Below, in pieces: positions 54,793-62,559 of a DNA stretch of 64,000 nucleotides; the first letter of the stretch is position 1, and each line of letters opens with the position of its first letter. Position numbers and translations under genes: made by a program. This stretch comes from Saprospiraceae bacterium (GTDB taxonomy: Bacteria; Bacteroidota; Bacteroidia; Chitinophagales; Saprospiraceae), in assembly GCA_019638385.1 (NCBI GenBank), contig JAHBTW010000007.1:186001-250000 (forward strand), in the 5' to 3' direction. The notes under the pieces were generated by a model. That model was given only the letters and a program-made list of their open reading frames with translations, was not told where the DNA came from and made no database searches.

Positions 54793-55166
54793 CGCCTTGG
54801 GCGCATTGGCGTCAACTTAAAAAAATACATGCGTAATCACCTAATAAAGAGTGGAAGGTGCCAATTTAAGAAAGGCTGAATGAGCTACGAAGAAGCCTAA
54901 AGGGCTTCAATGTGATTAGCCCCGGATGACAATCCGGGGCATGGACGAAAATAGCAGGTAACCCTGAAAGGGTTGAATATCACACACTTACTTAAATTCA
55001 ACCCCTCCGGGGTTGCCGCACGATTCGCTGTTTACCCCGGATACCTGACTGCCGTCAGACATCCGGGGCTATTCGTATTCAACTCCTTTGGAGTTGCCTT
55101 TTATACATTGATTATCAACGTACTATGCGTATTAAAAATAAGGTTGACGCCAATGCGCCTTGGGCG
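54793..55166. mobile_element. MITE-like element of six hairpins inside terminal inverted repeats
   Basis: The ends are inverted: GGCGCATTGGCGTCAAC at 54800-54816 recurs inverted at 55143-55159, and similarity extends outward (CGCC) and inward (a TTA/A-T-rich block and TACGCAT-like run). Inside, six hairpins are seen: 54892-54908, 54919-54940 (9-bp perfect stem), 54960-54974, 54999-55015, 55035-55068 (long, with an inner stem 45-58) and 55080-55096. No transposase gene is contained. It is a non-autonomous or REP-like element; no target duplication was confirmed. Confidence 0.6.
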
Positions 55167-55252
55167 TAGTCATCGGGATGTCGCTTCGCTCCATTTGCAC
55201 TTCGACTCGCTCAGCGCATCGCCTTTTGCTTATTTGCCCTTTACTCTATGCG
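55167..55252. other. Gene-free spacer with start of a degenerate repeat
   Basis: Between the hairpin element and the histidine kinase stop no gene is seen. From about 55232 it has CTATGC/CTCCATGC/CCTATGC units that are inverted relative to those at 56488-56545 on the other side of the kinase gene. Confidence 0.6.
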
Positions 55253-56449
55253 CTATGCTCCATGCCCTATGCCTACCCCCACCCCCGTCTTCGGCAATTG
55301 AATACAAAAAGTGGCGCCTTTTCCCTCTTCGGAGCTTTTTACAAAAATCTTTCCCTTGTGGTAATCTTCGATGATGCGTTTGGAGAGGGAGAGACCGAGA
55401 CCCCAGCCGCGCTGTTTGGTGGAGTACCCCGGCTGGAAAATGGTTTTGAATTTGGAAGCAGGAATGCCCTTGCCGGTGTCGCGGATGAAGATGCTCACAT
55501 AGCCCGCTTCTTCCAATATTTCTGCGCTGATACTGCCCTTTCCTTCCATGGCGTCTAAGGCGTTGCGGAGTAGATTTTCGATGACCCAGTCGAAGAGCGG
55601 CGGATTGAGTGGAATCCGGATATCGCCGGCATCGGGCGCCGGGAAATCGAACTGAACCTTGCGAGGAGCGCGTTTCTGCATGTAGGAGCGGCAGAGGTCG
55701 AGTTCTTCATAAACATTGACCGCTTCCAATACGGGGGCCGAGCCGATTTTAGAGAAGCGGTCGGCAATCAGTTCGAGGCGATTCACGTCTTTGTGCAGTT
55801 CTTGCAGTACTTCCTCTGTGCCCTCGTTTTCTTCCAGCATGCCTTTCAGGTGTTCGATCCAGGCCATGATGGCCGAAATGGGTGTGCCGAGTTGGTGCGC
55901 TGTTTCTTTGGCCATGCCTACCCACACGCGGTTTTGTTCGGCGCGCCGGGCTGTGCTGAATCCGATGTATCCCATCGCCACAAACGAGGCAATAAGCAGT
56001 AGCTGGACGAGCGGAAAAAAACGGAGTTGCCGCAGGATGTTCGACTCTCTGTAGTACAAGGCGTAATCCAGACCCAGGAGCGGTTCCACCCCCGAATCCT
56101 TCATTTTTTGTAATGCTTTTTGCCACACGAGGGTATCTTCGCTGCCGAGGTTCACGGCGTCGAGTATTTCGCCTTTTTCGCCCACCAGGATGACGGGAAT
56201 GCTCGTATTGGCTTGAATGGTAGCCAGATGAAGGGCGGTTTCCATGCAGTCCATACAATCTATACACGATCCCTTCGGCTCTTTGCTGATTTCCTCCAGC
56301 GCCATGAGGTACAGGTTGGCTTTATTGCGCTCCTCCTCTGCCAGCTTATCGGTGAGGAAGTTGGTATATACAAGCGAGATGAGTACAATGACCGCGCCAC
56401 CGATACCTAAGTAAAGTTTCCAACGCGATTTTTGAGCGTATATATCCAT
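55253..56449 (-). CDS. Membrane sensor histidine kinase with CxxCxxC sensor segment
   Basis: A 398-residue kinase. Membrane helices are at about 11-30 and 144-166; the periplasmic stretch between them has C62-I-D-C65-M-D-C68, an unusual CxxCxxC that may bind metal or react to redox. HisKA has His185 in ETAHQLGTPIS, followed by the N box NLLRNALDAME, G1 DTGKGIPAS and G2 GWGLGLSLSKRIIEDYH. No response regulator is next to it. ATG 56449 (MDIYAQKSRWKLYL) is used; the longer frame crosses a repeat. The last codons (HGA) and stop lie in a degenerate repeat. Confidence 0.9.
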   Translation of the reverse strand: MDIYAQKSRWKLYLGIGGAVIVLISLVYTNFLTDKLAEEERNKANLYLMALEEISKEPKGSCIDCMDCMETALHLATIQANTSIPVILVGEKGEILDAVNLGSEDTLVWQKALQKMKDSGVEPLLGLDYALYYRESNILRQLRFFPLVQLLLIASFVAMGYIGFSTARRAEQNRVWVGMAKETAHQLGTPISAIMAWIEHLKGMLEENEGTEEVLQELHKDVNRLELIADRFSKIGSAPVLEAVNVYEELDLCRSYMQKRAPRKVQFDFPAPDAGDIRIPLNPPLFDWVIENLLRNALDAMEGKGSISAEILEEAGYVSIFIRDTGKGIPASKFKTIFQPGYSTKQRGWGLGLSLSKRIIEDYHKGKIFVKSSEEGKGATFCIQLPKTGVGVGIGHGA

Positions 56450-56757
56450 TGACGATTTGAAGTGAGGGAGCAAATGTAGGAAATTATTGGCGGTGGGCAG
56501 AGAGCATAGTGCATGGAGCATGGAGCATGGGGTGGTAGGCAGTAGGCCGGAGCAATCGCATTTCGCTTTACGGTTACGAATCCTTGGAGGCTTCGCAACC
56601 GAACGCCCCTGCCATGCCCTCTGCTCACACATATAACTTACGCTAATTTGAATAAAAAAAAAATCGCGACCGATGAAAGTTGCGTCGAAGCGCTGCGGGC
56701 GGAAGCGCACCTTTGCTCCGGCTTATTCACGAATTGACAATTAGGCACAAAGCCTGC
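56450..56757. other. Gene-free stretch with degenerate repeat units
   Basis: 56488-56545 holds GGAGCATGGAGCATGG and GGTAGGCAGTAGG units, inverted relative to those at 55232-55280. From about 56640 to 56786 (see next entry) the sequence could be a small RNA region, but no gene is supported. Confidence 0.5.
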
Positions 56758-56786
56758 GCCTGAGTACTTTCCTGCTCAGGCTTTTT
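56758..56786 (+). terminator. Terminator hairpin not preceded by a gene
   Basis: GCCTGAG (56758-56764) pairs with CTCAGGC (56775-56781), then five T. No gene ends just upstream on the plus strand, which invites the idea of a short RNA or an attenuated leader of the acidic protein gene that starts at 56899. A second stretch, GGGGCTCCCC then an A-run and T-run, lies just before that gene. Confidence 0.5.
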
Positions 56787-56898
56787 CGTTTTTAAGGGGC
56801 TCCCCAAAAAAAATATTTTTTTTCCGGGGTACATGTTGTGTATGAATTCAATCAATGTCTTTATTTTAGCCCTGCTAATTCACAAGATCAAAAAAACC

Positions 56899-57390
56899 AT
56901 GGATCACTTTAGCTTACAAGACCAGTCAACCATGAAGCTGAAATCAAAATACGCCGCCGCGCGCCGCTCCGAAGAAACGCTCTTAGTGTCGCATAACGAA
57001 TGGAATACGGCGGTTCTGGAAGAGGAACCGGCTTTCCGGTTTGCCGGAGAACCCTCCGCCTTCTCGTTCGATTTCGGGCACATTGCAACGCCGTTTCTCA
57101 ACCAACACGAAGATTGGGACGACGATGACGAAGAGGAAGAAGAATTGGATTTGGACGACGACGAAGACGATGAGATATGGGAGGAAGAAGATTTTGATGT
57201 GGACGAGGAGGACTTTGAAGTGGAAGACGAGGACGAATTCGATGCCTTCGACGACGAGGACGAGGAGGATGTCTTTGACGATGAACCGGAGGATATGGGC
57301 CATTGGGTAGAAGACCTCAACCTGCTGCCCTGTAGTCCGGGTTACGCTATTGAAGCGCGGGCGGAATCCCACCACGGCAAAATGAAATAA
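56899..57390 (+). CDS. Highly acidic low-complexity protein, function unknown
   Basis: A 163-residue protein. Residues 1-70 are ordinary (basic then mixed: MKLKSKYAAARRSEETLLVSHNEWNT). Residues ~70-135 are almost all Asp and Glu (e.g. DWDDDDEEEEELDLDDDEDD), followed by a short neutral end (GHWVEDLNLLPCSPGYAIEARAESHHGKMK). No signal peptide. A 9-base run of T and A-rich ground lie upstream. Such acid tracts bind cations or basic proteins; no family is recognised. It precedes recO by 17 bases, so a shared transcript is possible. Confidence 0.75.
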   Translation: MDHFSLQDQSTMKLKSKYAAARRSEETLLVSHNEWNTAVLEEEPAFRFAGEPSAFSFDFGHIATPFLNQHEDWDDDDEEEEELDLDDDEDDEIWEEEDFDVDEEDFEVEDEDEFDAFDDEDEEDVFDDEPEDMGHWVEDLNLLPCSPGYAIEARAESHHGKMK

Positions 57391-57407
57391 GCGTTACCAA
57401 CGCGCAC

Positions 57408-58130
57408 ATGCTCATAAAAACCCGAGGCATTATTTTCAGAACGGTTAAATACTCCGAAACGAGCATCATCGCCGATATCTACACAGAGCACCACGGGTTG
57501 CAAACCTTCATCATCAGCGGTGTGCGCAGTTCCAAAAGCAAAGTACAAGCCGGCCTGCTGCAGGTCATGTCTCTCGTGGACATGGTAGCCTATTACCGCG
57601 AAGACCGCAAAATGCACCGGGTAAAAGAGGTGCGCGCCGCGCAGGTGTATCAGCGCCTGCCCTTCGACGTGCGGCGCAGCGCGGTCGGGTTGTTTATGAC
57701 CGAAGTGGCCCGCAAAACCATTCGCGAAGCAGAAGAACAACCCGCGCTGTTTGATTTTCTGTTTGATACCTTTTGTTTCCTCGACACCACGGAGGCACCG
57801 TTTGCCAATCTCCACTTGTATTTTCTCATCGAACTGAGCGCGTTTCTGGGCTTCATGCCGGGGGGCGATTACGCGCAGGAAACCCCGGTATTCGATATGC
57901 AGGAAGGTATTTTCGCACCCGCTCCCGAACACGCCTACGGCATGGAGGATGAACTGAGCCAACTGCTCGACCGCCTGCTGCACTGCGACCGGGAGCACTG
58001 TCACTTAGTAGCCGTAACCGCCCCGCAGCGCCGCCGCCTGCTCAACGCACTGCTCACTTACTACCGCCTGCACATTGAGCATCTCCCCGAAATTCACTCT
58101 CACCATATCCTGCACGAAGTGTTTGAGTAG
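57408..58130 (+). CDS. recO: DNA repair protein RecO
   Basis: A 240-residue RecO that with RecR helps RecA displace SSB in gap repair. The N-terminal OB-fold region has MLIKTRGIIFRTVKYSETSIIADIYTEHHGLQTFIISGVRSSKSK, a clear match to RecO. The helical C-terminal domain follows. It lies between the acidic protein gene and rlmN; its stop is 33 bases before rlmN and its own promoter is not obvious. Confidence 0.93.
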   Translation: MLIKTRGIIFRTVKYSETSIIADIYTEHHGLQTFIISGVRSSKSKVQAGLLQVMSLVDMVAYYREDRKMHRVKEVRAAQVYQRLPFDVRRSAVGLFMTEVARKTIREAEEQPALFDFLFDTFCFLDTTEAPFANLHLYFLIELSAFLGFMPGGDYAQETPVFDMQEGIFAPAPEHAYGMEDELSQLLDRLLHCDREHCHLVAVTAPQRRRLLNALLTYYRLHIEHLPEIHSHHILHEVFE

Positions 58131-58150
58131 CGCGCTTCGTACGATTTCAC

Positions 58151-58158
58151 TACTTTTG
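58151..58158 (+). promoter_or_regulatory. -7 promoter element for rlmN
   Basis: TACTTTTG lies 5 bases before ATG 58164, in the same TACTTTTGC(G)CC context found before rlmB and the acyl-CoA dehydrogenase. Confidence 0.5.
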
Positions 58159-58163
58159 CGCCC

Positions 58164-59216
58164 ATGGAAAGCACGCTCGCCAAAATAGATATTCGCCAAT
58201 TGTCGAAAGAAGAATTGGAACAGGCATTAGTTGACCTCGGCGAACCCCGCTTTCGCGGAAGGCAGGTGTATGAATGGCTGTGGCGCAAAGGCGCCGATTC
58301 CTTTGAGGCCATGACCAATCTCTCCAAGCCTTTGCGACAAACGCTGGAGATGCATTTTGCCATTCAGGCCATCGTCGTTGATAAAGTCCAACACAGCTCC
58401 GACGGCACCATCAAATCGCGGTTCCGGCTGCACGACGGCTTCCTCGTGGAGTCGGTGCTCATACCCGTGCCCGATGAGCAGCGCTTCACCGTATGCGTTT
58501 CCTGCCAGGTGGGATGCAGCCTCACCTGCACGTTTTGCGCCACAGGCCGCATGAAACGGGTGCGCAACTTAGACGCCGCCGAGATATTCGATCAGGTAGT
58601 GGCGGTCAATCGCCAATCGGAGGAGGTATTCGGGCATCCGCTCACCAACATCGTGTATATGGGCATGGGCGAACCGCTGCTGGCCTACAAACCCGTGATG
58701 GACAGCATAGCGCACATCACCTCGCCGGAAGGGCTGGGCATGTCGGCCAAACGCATCACCGTGAGTACGGCGGGTATTGCCAAAATGATTAAAAAATTGG
58801 CCGACGACAACTCCAAAGTCAACCTCGCCCTTTCGCTCCACGCCGCCGACGACGCCAAGCGCAACGAAATAATGCCCATCAACGAGCAAAACGACCTCGC
58901 TTCGCTCATGGATGCATTGGAGTATTTTTATCGAAAAACCCAAAACCGCATCAGCTACGAGTACATCGCTTTCCAAAACTTCAACGACGGCTTAGACGAT
59001 GCCGCCAAACTCCTCAAGCTGTGCCGCCGCTTCCCCGTGCGCGTCAACATCATCGAATACAACCCCATTGACGACGCTCCTTTCCTCCAATCGGCCGCCC
59101 ACCGCATTGACGATTTCGCCCGCTTCCTCCGCGACCGCGATGTGATGGTCACCGTGCGCCGCAGCCGCGGCAAAGACATTGACGCCGCCTGCGGGCAATT
59201 GGCGAATAAGGAGTAG
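58164..59216 (+). CDS. rlmN: Dual-specificity RNA methyltransferase RlmN
   Basis: A 350-residue radical SAM enzyme that methylates C2 of A2503 in 23S rRNA and A37 in some tRNAs. The cluster cysteines are C118, C122 and C125 in GCSLTCTFCATG, and the substrate-linked Cys near the end is Cys343 (DAACGQL). VYMGMGEPLLAYKPV and MSAKRITVSTAGI are also conserved. Length is normal. It follows recO and its own -7 element lies just before it. Confidence 0.97.
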   Translation: MESTLAKIDIRQLSKEELEQALVDLGEPRFRGRQVYEWLWRKGADSFEAMTNLSKPLRQTLEMHFAIQAIVVDKVQHSSDGTIKSRFRLHDGFLVESVLIPVPDEQRFTVCVSCQVGCSLTCTFCATGRMKRVRNLDAAEIFDQVVAVNRQSEEVFGHPLTNIVYMGMGEPLLAYKPVMDSIAHITSPEGLGMSAKRITVSTAGIAKMIKKLADDNSKVNLALSLHAADDAKRNEIMPINEQNDLASLMDALEYFYRKTQNRISYEYIAFQNFNDGLDDAAKLLKLCRRFPVRVNIIEYNPIDDAPFLQSAAHRIDDFARFLRDRDVMVTVRRSRGKDIDAACGQLANKE

Positions 59217-59293
59217 ATCGCTCCTCTGTGACACACCTCACCGCTTTTCATCCCGTTGACCCTGTAAATTGCCGGTTCAAAAAAACAAGAACC

Positions 59294-59680
59294 ATGCAAT
59301 ACTACTTCAGCCGCATTTTGGATACGGATTTTGAATCCGCGCTGCAACGCGTCGCCGATGCGCTCAAAGCAAAAGGCTTCGGGATTATCACACAGATTGA
59401 TTTGCAGGAAACTTTCAAAAAGAAAATTGACAAAGACTTTCGCCCGTACCGGATTCTCGGCGCCTGCAATCCGAACTACGCCTTTGAGGCTCTGCAACTC
59501 GAAGACAAAATCGGGGCCATGCTGCCCTGCAATGTCGTCGTGCAGCAATTGGACAACGGGCAGGTGGAAGTAGCCGCCGTCAACCCGGTAGCCTCCATGG
59601 CCGCCGTCCCCAATGAAGCGCTCATCAAATTGGCCGGGCATGTGGAAGTACTCATGCGGGAAATCGTGGAGGCGGTGTGA
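59294..59680 (+). CDS. DUF302 domain protein
   Basis: A 128-residue protein with the DUF302 plan: FSRILDTDFESALQRVADALKAKGFGIITQIDLQETFKKKI then RPYRILGACNPNYAFEALQLEDKIGAMLPCNVVVQQLDNGQVEVAAVNP. Two conserved cysteines stand in GAC and PCN. The family is small and has no agreed role; some relatives bind metals or small ligands. ATG 59294 (MQYYFSRILD) is used, not the 59228 start, because of the conserved opening. Confidence 0.88.
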   Translation: MQYYFSRILDTDFESALQRVADALKAKGFGIITQIDLQETFKKKIDKDFRPYRILGACNPNYAFEALQLEDKIGAMLPCNVVVQQLDNGQVEVAAVNPVASMAAVPNEALIKLAGHVEVLMREIVEAV

Positions 59681-60225
59681 GATGGCCGGAGAGGTATACT
59701 GTTTAAATACATCTCGTAAATACCAAGGGCAACGCGGGTCCTGAGGGGACCGGCATTACAGGTTTTACCACGCCGCCGGCGTGGCGACACTGTATGAGCA
59801 ACACAAATACCGGACGCGAAGTACAAATTTAAACAACCTACAATACCGAGGGTGGAATACAAATACCAAGAGCGAGTTTGTCGGGTTTAGTTTTTTTCGA
59901 TTCGGCGCAGCGTTAAAAAACGTGTAAAGCCGTGATTTTTGGTTCTTTTCATCGGAAAAGAACATGAAAAAGATAGCAGTAGCATTTGATTATCAATTAA
60001 ATAGAACAAGGTTAAGTAGTTTTGGTACGCCAAGGCGTACCGCTACGCTGCGGAGGCTGTATCAAACACAACTTGACTCCAGACGCACAGAATTGTTTTA
60101 TAAACACATAGAGACATAGAGACATAGGCGAGATTCTATGTGTCTATGTTACTATGTGTTGAAATAAAAAATGGCGTGGTTTCTGTCAAATCTACTTTTG
60201 AGGGACTCCGTGTCACCCTAAAGAG
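59681..60225. repeat. Hairpin-rich gene-free stretch
   Basis: No gene is supported. It holds perfect stems at 59768-59784 (CCACGCC), 59943-59962 (TTCTTTTC), 60024-60041 (GGTACGCC) and a long imperfect one at 60104-60162 (22 of 25 pairs; made of ACATAG repeats). Four AATACC(A/G)AG-like units occur between 59710 and 59868. The last hairpin lies 60 bases past the histidine phosphatase stop, so it may also end that transcript. Confidence 0.7.
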
Positions 60226-61170
60226 CTAAAAGTTCAATTCGGAGCAATCCAGCAACTCCTTGCCGTTAAAAGTCAAAATCCATATTTTGCTGTATTCACT
60301 GTCCGGTAAATCCGCATATTTATTGTGGCCGAGCCAGGCATTTACCAATCCGGGAACCGTGTTGGAATGCCCCGATATTACAATGGTTTTTCCCCGATCC
60401 GATTCAAGAATGCGCGCGGCCAAGGTCTTGTCGTGCGCTTCGTACGTCACTATTTCTACCTTTTGAGCTTCCGCCAAAGGCGCTAAGGTTTGCACATTCC
60501 TTTTGTAAAAAGTGGAATAGAGCCTGTCTATTTTCAGGTCCGACAGCATCCTGTTCAGCTTCGCCGCACGTTGCAGCCCCGCTTCCGACAAAGGAGGATC
60601 AGACGTGCCGTCATTCGCTTTTTCGGCATGGCGCACCACAATGATTTTGGTGAGCTCGCCCCCCTGCTCGTCCAAGGGCCAATCCGGCTTTTCCTCCTCC
60701 CACACCAGACTCATGACCCACCACCGGTTGTTTTCAAACAACAATTGAATAGAATTGAGGCCCCGCCGTTTCAACACGCCGCTCGCGGTATGCAATTCCA
60801 ACTCATACGCCGAATACACCTGCGCCATATTGCCATATTGCATCACCCGCCGGTGCAGTTCCCGCTCGTAAAAAGCATTCTTCAAAAACATCTCCCCGTT
60901 GAGCCGGATGTACTCCGCAGGACTCATCTTCCGCAGCGCCGTCGCCCCCGCAGTATCCGTCCTGACCGCCCCCATAAATGCATCCGGGTAGAATAAGCTG
61001 TTGAATTGGTCCCAGTCCCGCGCCCCCGCCGGCCCGGAAATCACGTCGTACAAGGTCTGTACTATTTGGTCAATGGAGGCGGTGTGATGGGTTGCGGCTT
61101 TGTCCACTGCATTTTGAGAGAAGAGCAGGGAGGCGCAGCACAGCAGGAGGATGGTGAGCGTGTTTTTCAT
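60226..61170 (-). CDS. Exported NTF2-like/histidine phosphatase fusion
   Basis: A 314-residue protein. The signal peptide is MKNTLTILLLCCASLLFSQ. Residues ~30-150 are a SnoaL/NTF2-like domain (IVQTLYDVISGPAGARDWDQFNSLFYPDAFMGA, later RRGLNSIQLLFENNRWWVMSLVWEEE). Residues ~170-314 form a histidine phosphatase: the family RHG region is VVRHAEKA, and the second His is in VISGHSNTVPGL. His in RHA and the HSNT pattern favour an active, SixA-like phosphatase. The start ATG 61170 was chosen because of the signal peptide. The upstream region carries a nested inverted repeat. Confidence 0.88.
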   Translation of the reverse strand: MKNTLTILLLCCASLLFSQNAVDKAATHHTASIDQIVQTLYDVISGPAGARDWDQFNSLFYPDAFMGAVRTDTAGATALRKMSPAEYIRLNGEMFLKNAFYERELHRRVMQYGNMAQVYSAYELELHTASGVLKRRGLNSIQLLFENNRWWVMSLVWEEEKPDWPLDEQGGELTKIIVVRHAEKANDGTSDPPLSEAGLQRAAKLNRMLSDLKIDRLYSTFYKRNVQTLAPLAEAQKVEIVTYEAHDKTLAARILESDRGKTIVISGHSNTVPGLVNAWLGHNKYADLPDSEYSKIWILTFNGKELLDCSELNF

Positions 61171-61775
61171 GGTGGTTGGTTTGTGTGAAGGAAATGGAGG
61201 GGTAAAAGTAGGGATTTTTGGGAAGGGGGATTTGGTATGTATTGGAGCCGCGAACAAGGTTTTGGTTTGTCCACAGATTCGTTTGATTATCACAGATTTT
61301 TTCAGGGCCGAATCTGTGTAAATCCTGCAATCTGTGGACAATAATTTCAGCAGTCCAAAAGGGGTTTATAGCGGCCAATTGCCTGAAAAGCCAACACATC
61401 CAGAATGACAGTTATCCGGTTGAGCATCCTATCTCGACGGCATCAACCCGGTAGGGTTAGGTAGCCCAAATGCGGGATTTTGGTAGGTGGGCGGCTTCTT
61501 TGTTAGGTGGGAGAGGGCGGTTGAAATCTAAAATGAGAAAAAAGAATATACAAGAAAAATTTGAATTTTAAAACAACCTTATCTAATTTTGTTAACCGAA
61601 GGCACAGCTACTATCCTTCCGCTTTGAGATCAACAAGCTCCTGCAATTTCCAAATTTGATTTTATTTGTATTTGATGCTCCTGCATTTTGCCATGCAGAA
61701 GGGTTTGAATTTTATGCCTGTTCGAGTGTGCCCCACCCGGATAGCTCCTATAAATCACTATTAAATTGAGAAAAC
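61171..61775. other. Gene-free stretch with nested inverted repeat
   Basis: No gene is seen. TTGTCCACAGATT (61267-61279) and AATCTGTGGACAA (61329-61341) form a perfect 13-bp stem, with an inner 8-bp stem CACAGATT (61291-61298) and AATCTGTG (61311-61318). The rest (61342-61775) is AT-rich toward the right and holds the promoter region of the next gene. Confidence 0.6.
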
Positions 61776-62540
61776 ATGAACACGTTCTTTAAATCCAAAA
61801 TCCTGGTGTTGAGTTTTATATTAGTTGCTCCTTTCTCCCTTTTAAAATACAGTGAGCACCACGCAGAAACGCCTACACTTATCTCGTCTGAGATTAATCC
61901 TGTGAACAACATCCGGGATTGCGTACTTCCTGACAATCCACTAAAAATTATTATCGGTGAAGATTTAAGTATGTCTTTCAGTAAGTTCTCGCCAATTCGG
62001 CCAGAAGATATTGAGGCCATTTGCAGAACGGTGGCCAAAAGCGGTCGGGGTGGAGAAGTTATTGTGGGGGCAGTGGGCAATCAAGACGCGAAAGGATATA
62101 TAACCTGCGAGCTTAAGCCTTTGCCTCAAGCTCCTAAAGGAGGTACTATAAGTACTGTGGCGTATTGCAGAAACCTCGCCAAAAAGATTGATGAAGAGAA
62201 CGAGCAAGCCATACAAACCTTCACCGCCCAATGTAAAGAACTGCTAAAAAACAAAACCCACAAGATCACAGATATTAGTGGGTTTCTCAACAAAGCCAAG
62301 GTGCTTTCCGAACAACCCGGGGCGGGTAAATACGAAACATGGCTGTACATCAATTCAGACGGGGAACAAGATATTGACCCGAGGAAGAAGGAGGTGGTAG
62401 ATTGCAGCAAAAAACCAGATGCCAAAAAGGTGAAATTTTATGTCAGTAGCTGGCCGGATAGCATTTCAAAATGCGATGCTCATGGTTCCTTCTTAGACCC
62501 TCAACAATTTGTCAAGTTTTTCCAATCTCAGATCAAATAA
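61776..62540 (+). CDS. Exported protein with vWA/MIDAS-like segment, function unknown
   Basis: A 254-residue protein. A signal peptide (MNTFFKSKILVLSFILVAPFSLL, cleavage near residue 30) is present. Residues 57-71 read LKIIIGEDLSMSFSKF, with D63-x-S65-x-S67, the DxSxS metal site of von Willebrand A domains, and INSDGEQDID later recalls the SDG end of such a domain. Six or so cysteines suggest disulfides in the periplasm. The fold call is tentative. It is the first of a run of three plus-strand genes that leaves the window and is separated from the next by 19 bases, so probably one operon. Confidence 0.55.
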   Translation: MNTFFKSKILVLSFILVAPFSLLKYSEHHAETPTLISSEINPVNNIRDCVLPDNPLKIIIGEDLSMSFSKFSPIRPEDIEAICRTVAKSGRGGEVIVGAVGNQDAKGYITCELKPLPQAPKGGTISTVAYCRNLAKKIDEENEQAIQTFTAQCKELLKNKTHKITDISGFLNKAKVLSEQPGAGKYETWLYINSDGEQDIDPRKKEVVDCSKKPDAKKVKFYVSSWPDSISKCDAHGSFLDPQQFVKFFQSQIK

Positions 62541-62559
62541 CATTTAAACCTTAGATACT

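Noticed and set aside
54973..55374. A 133-codon open frame
   Set aside because: It crosses the hairpin element and repeat; its translation has no coding character.
56640..56790. tmRNA, SRP RNA or 6S RNA
   Set aside because: None of their conserved cores could be found; only a terminator-like hairpin is seen.
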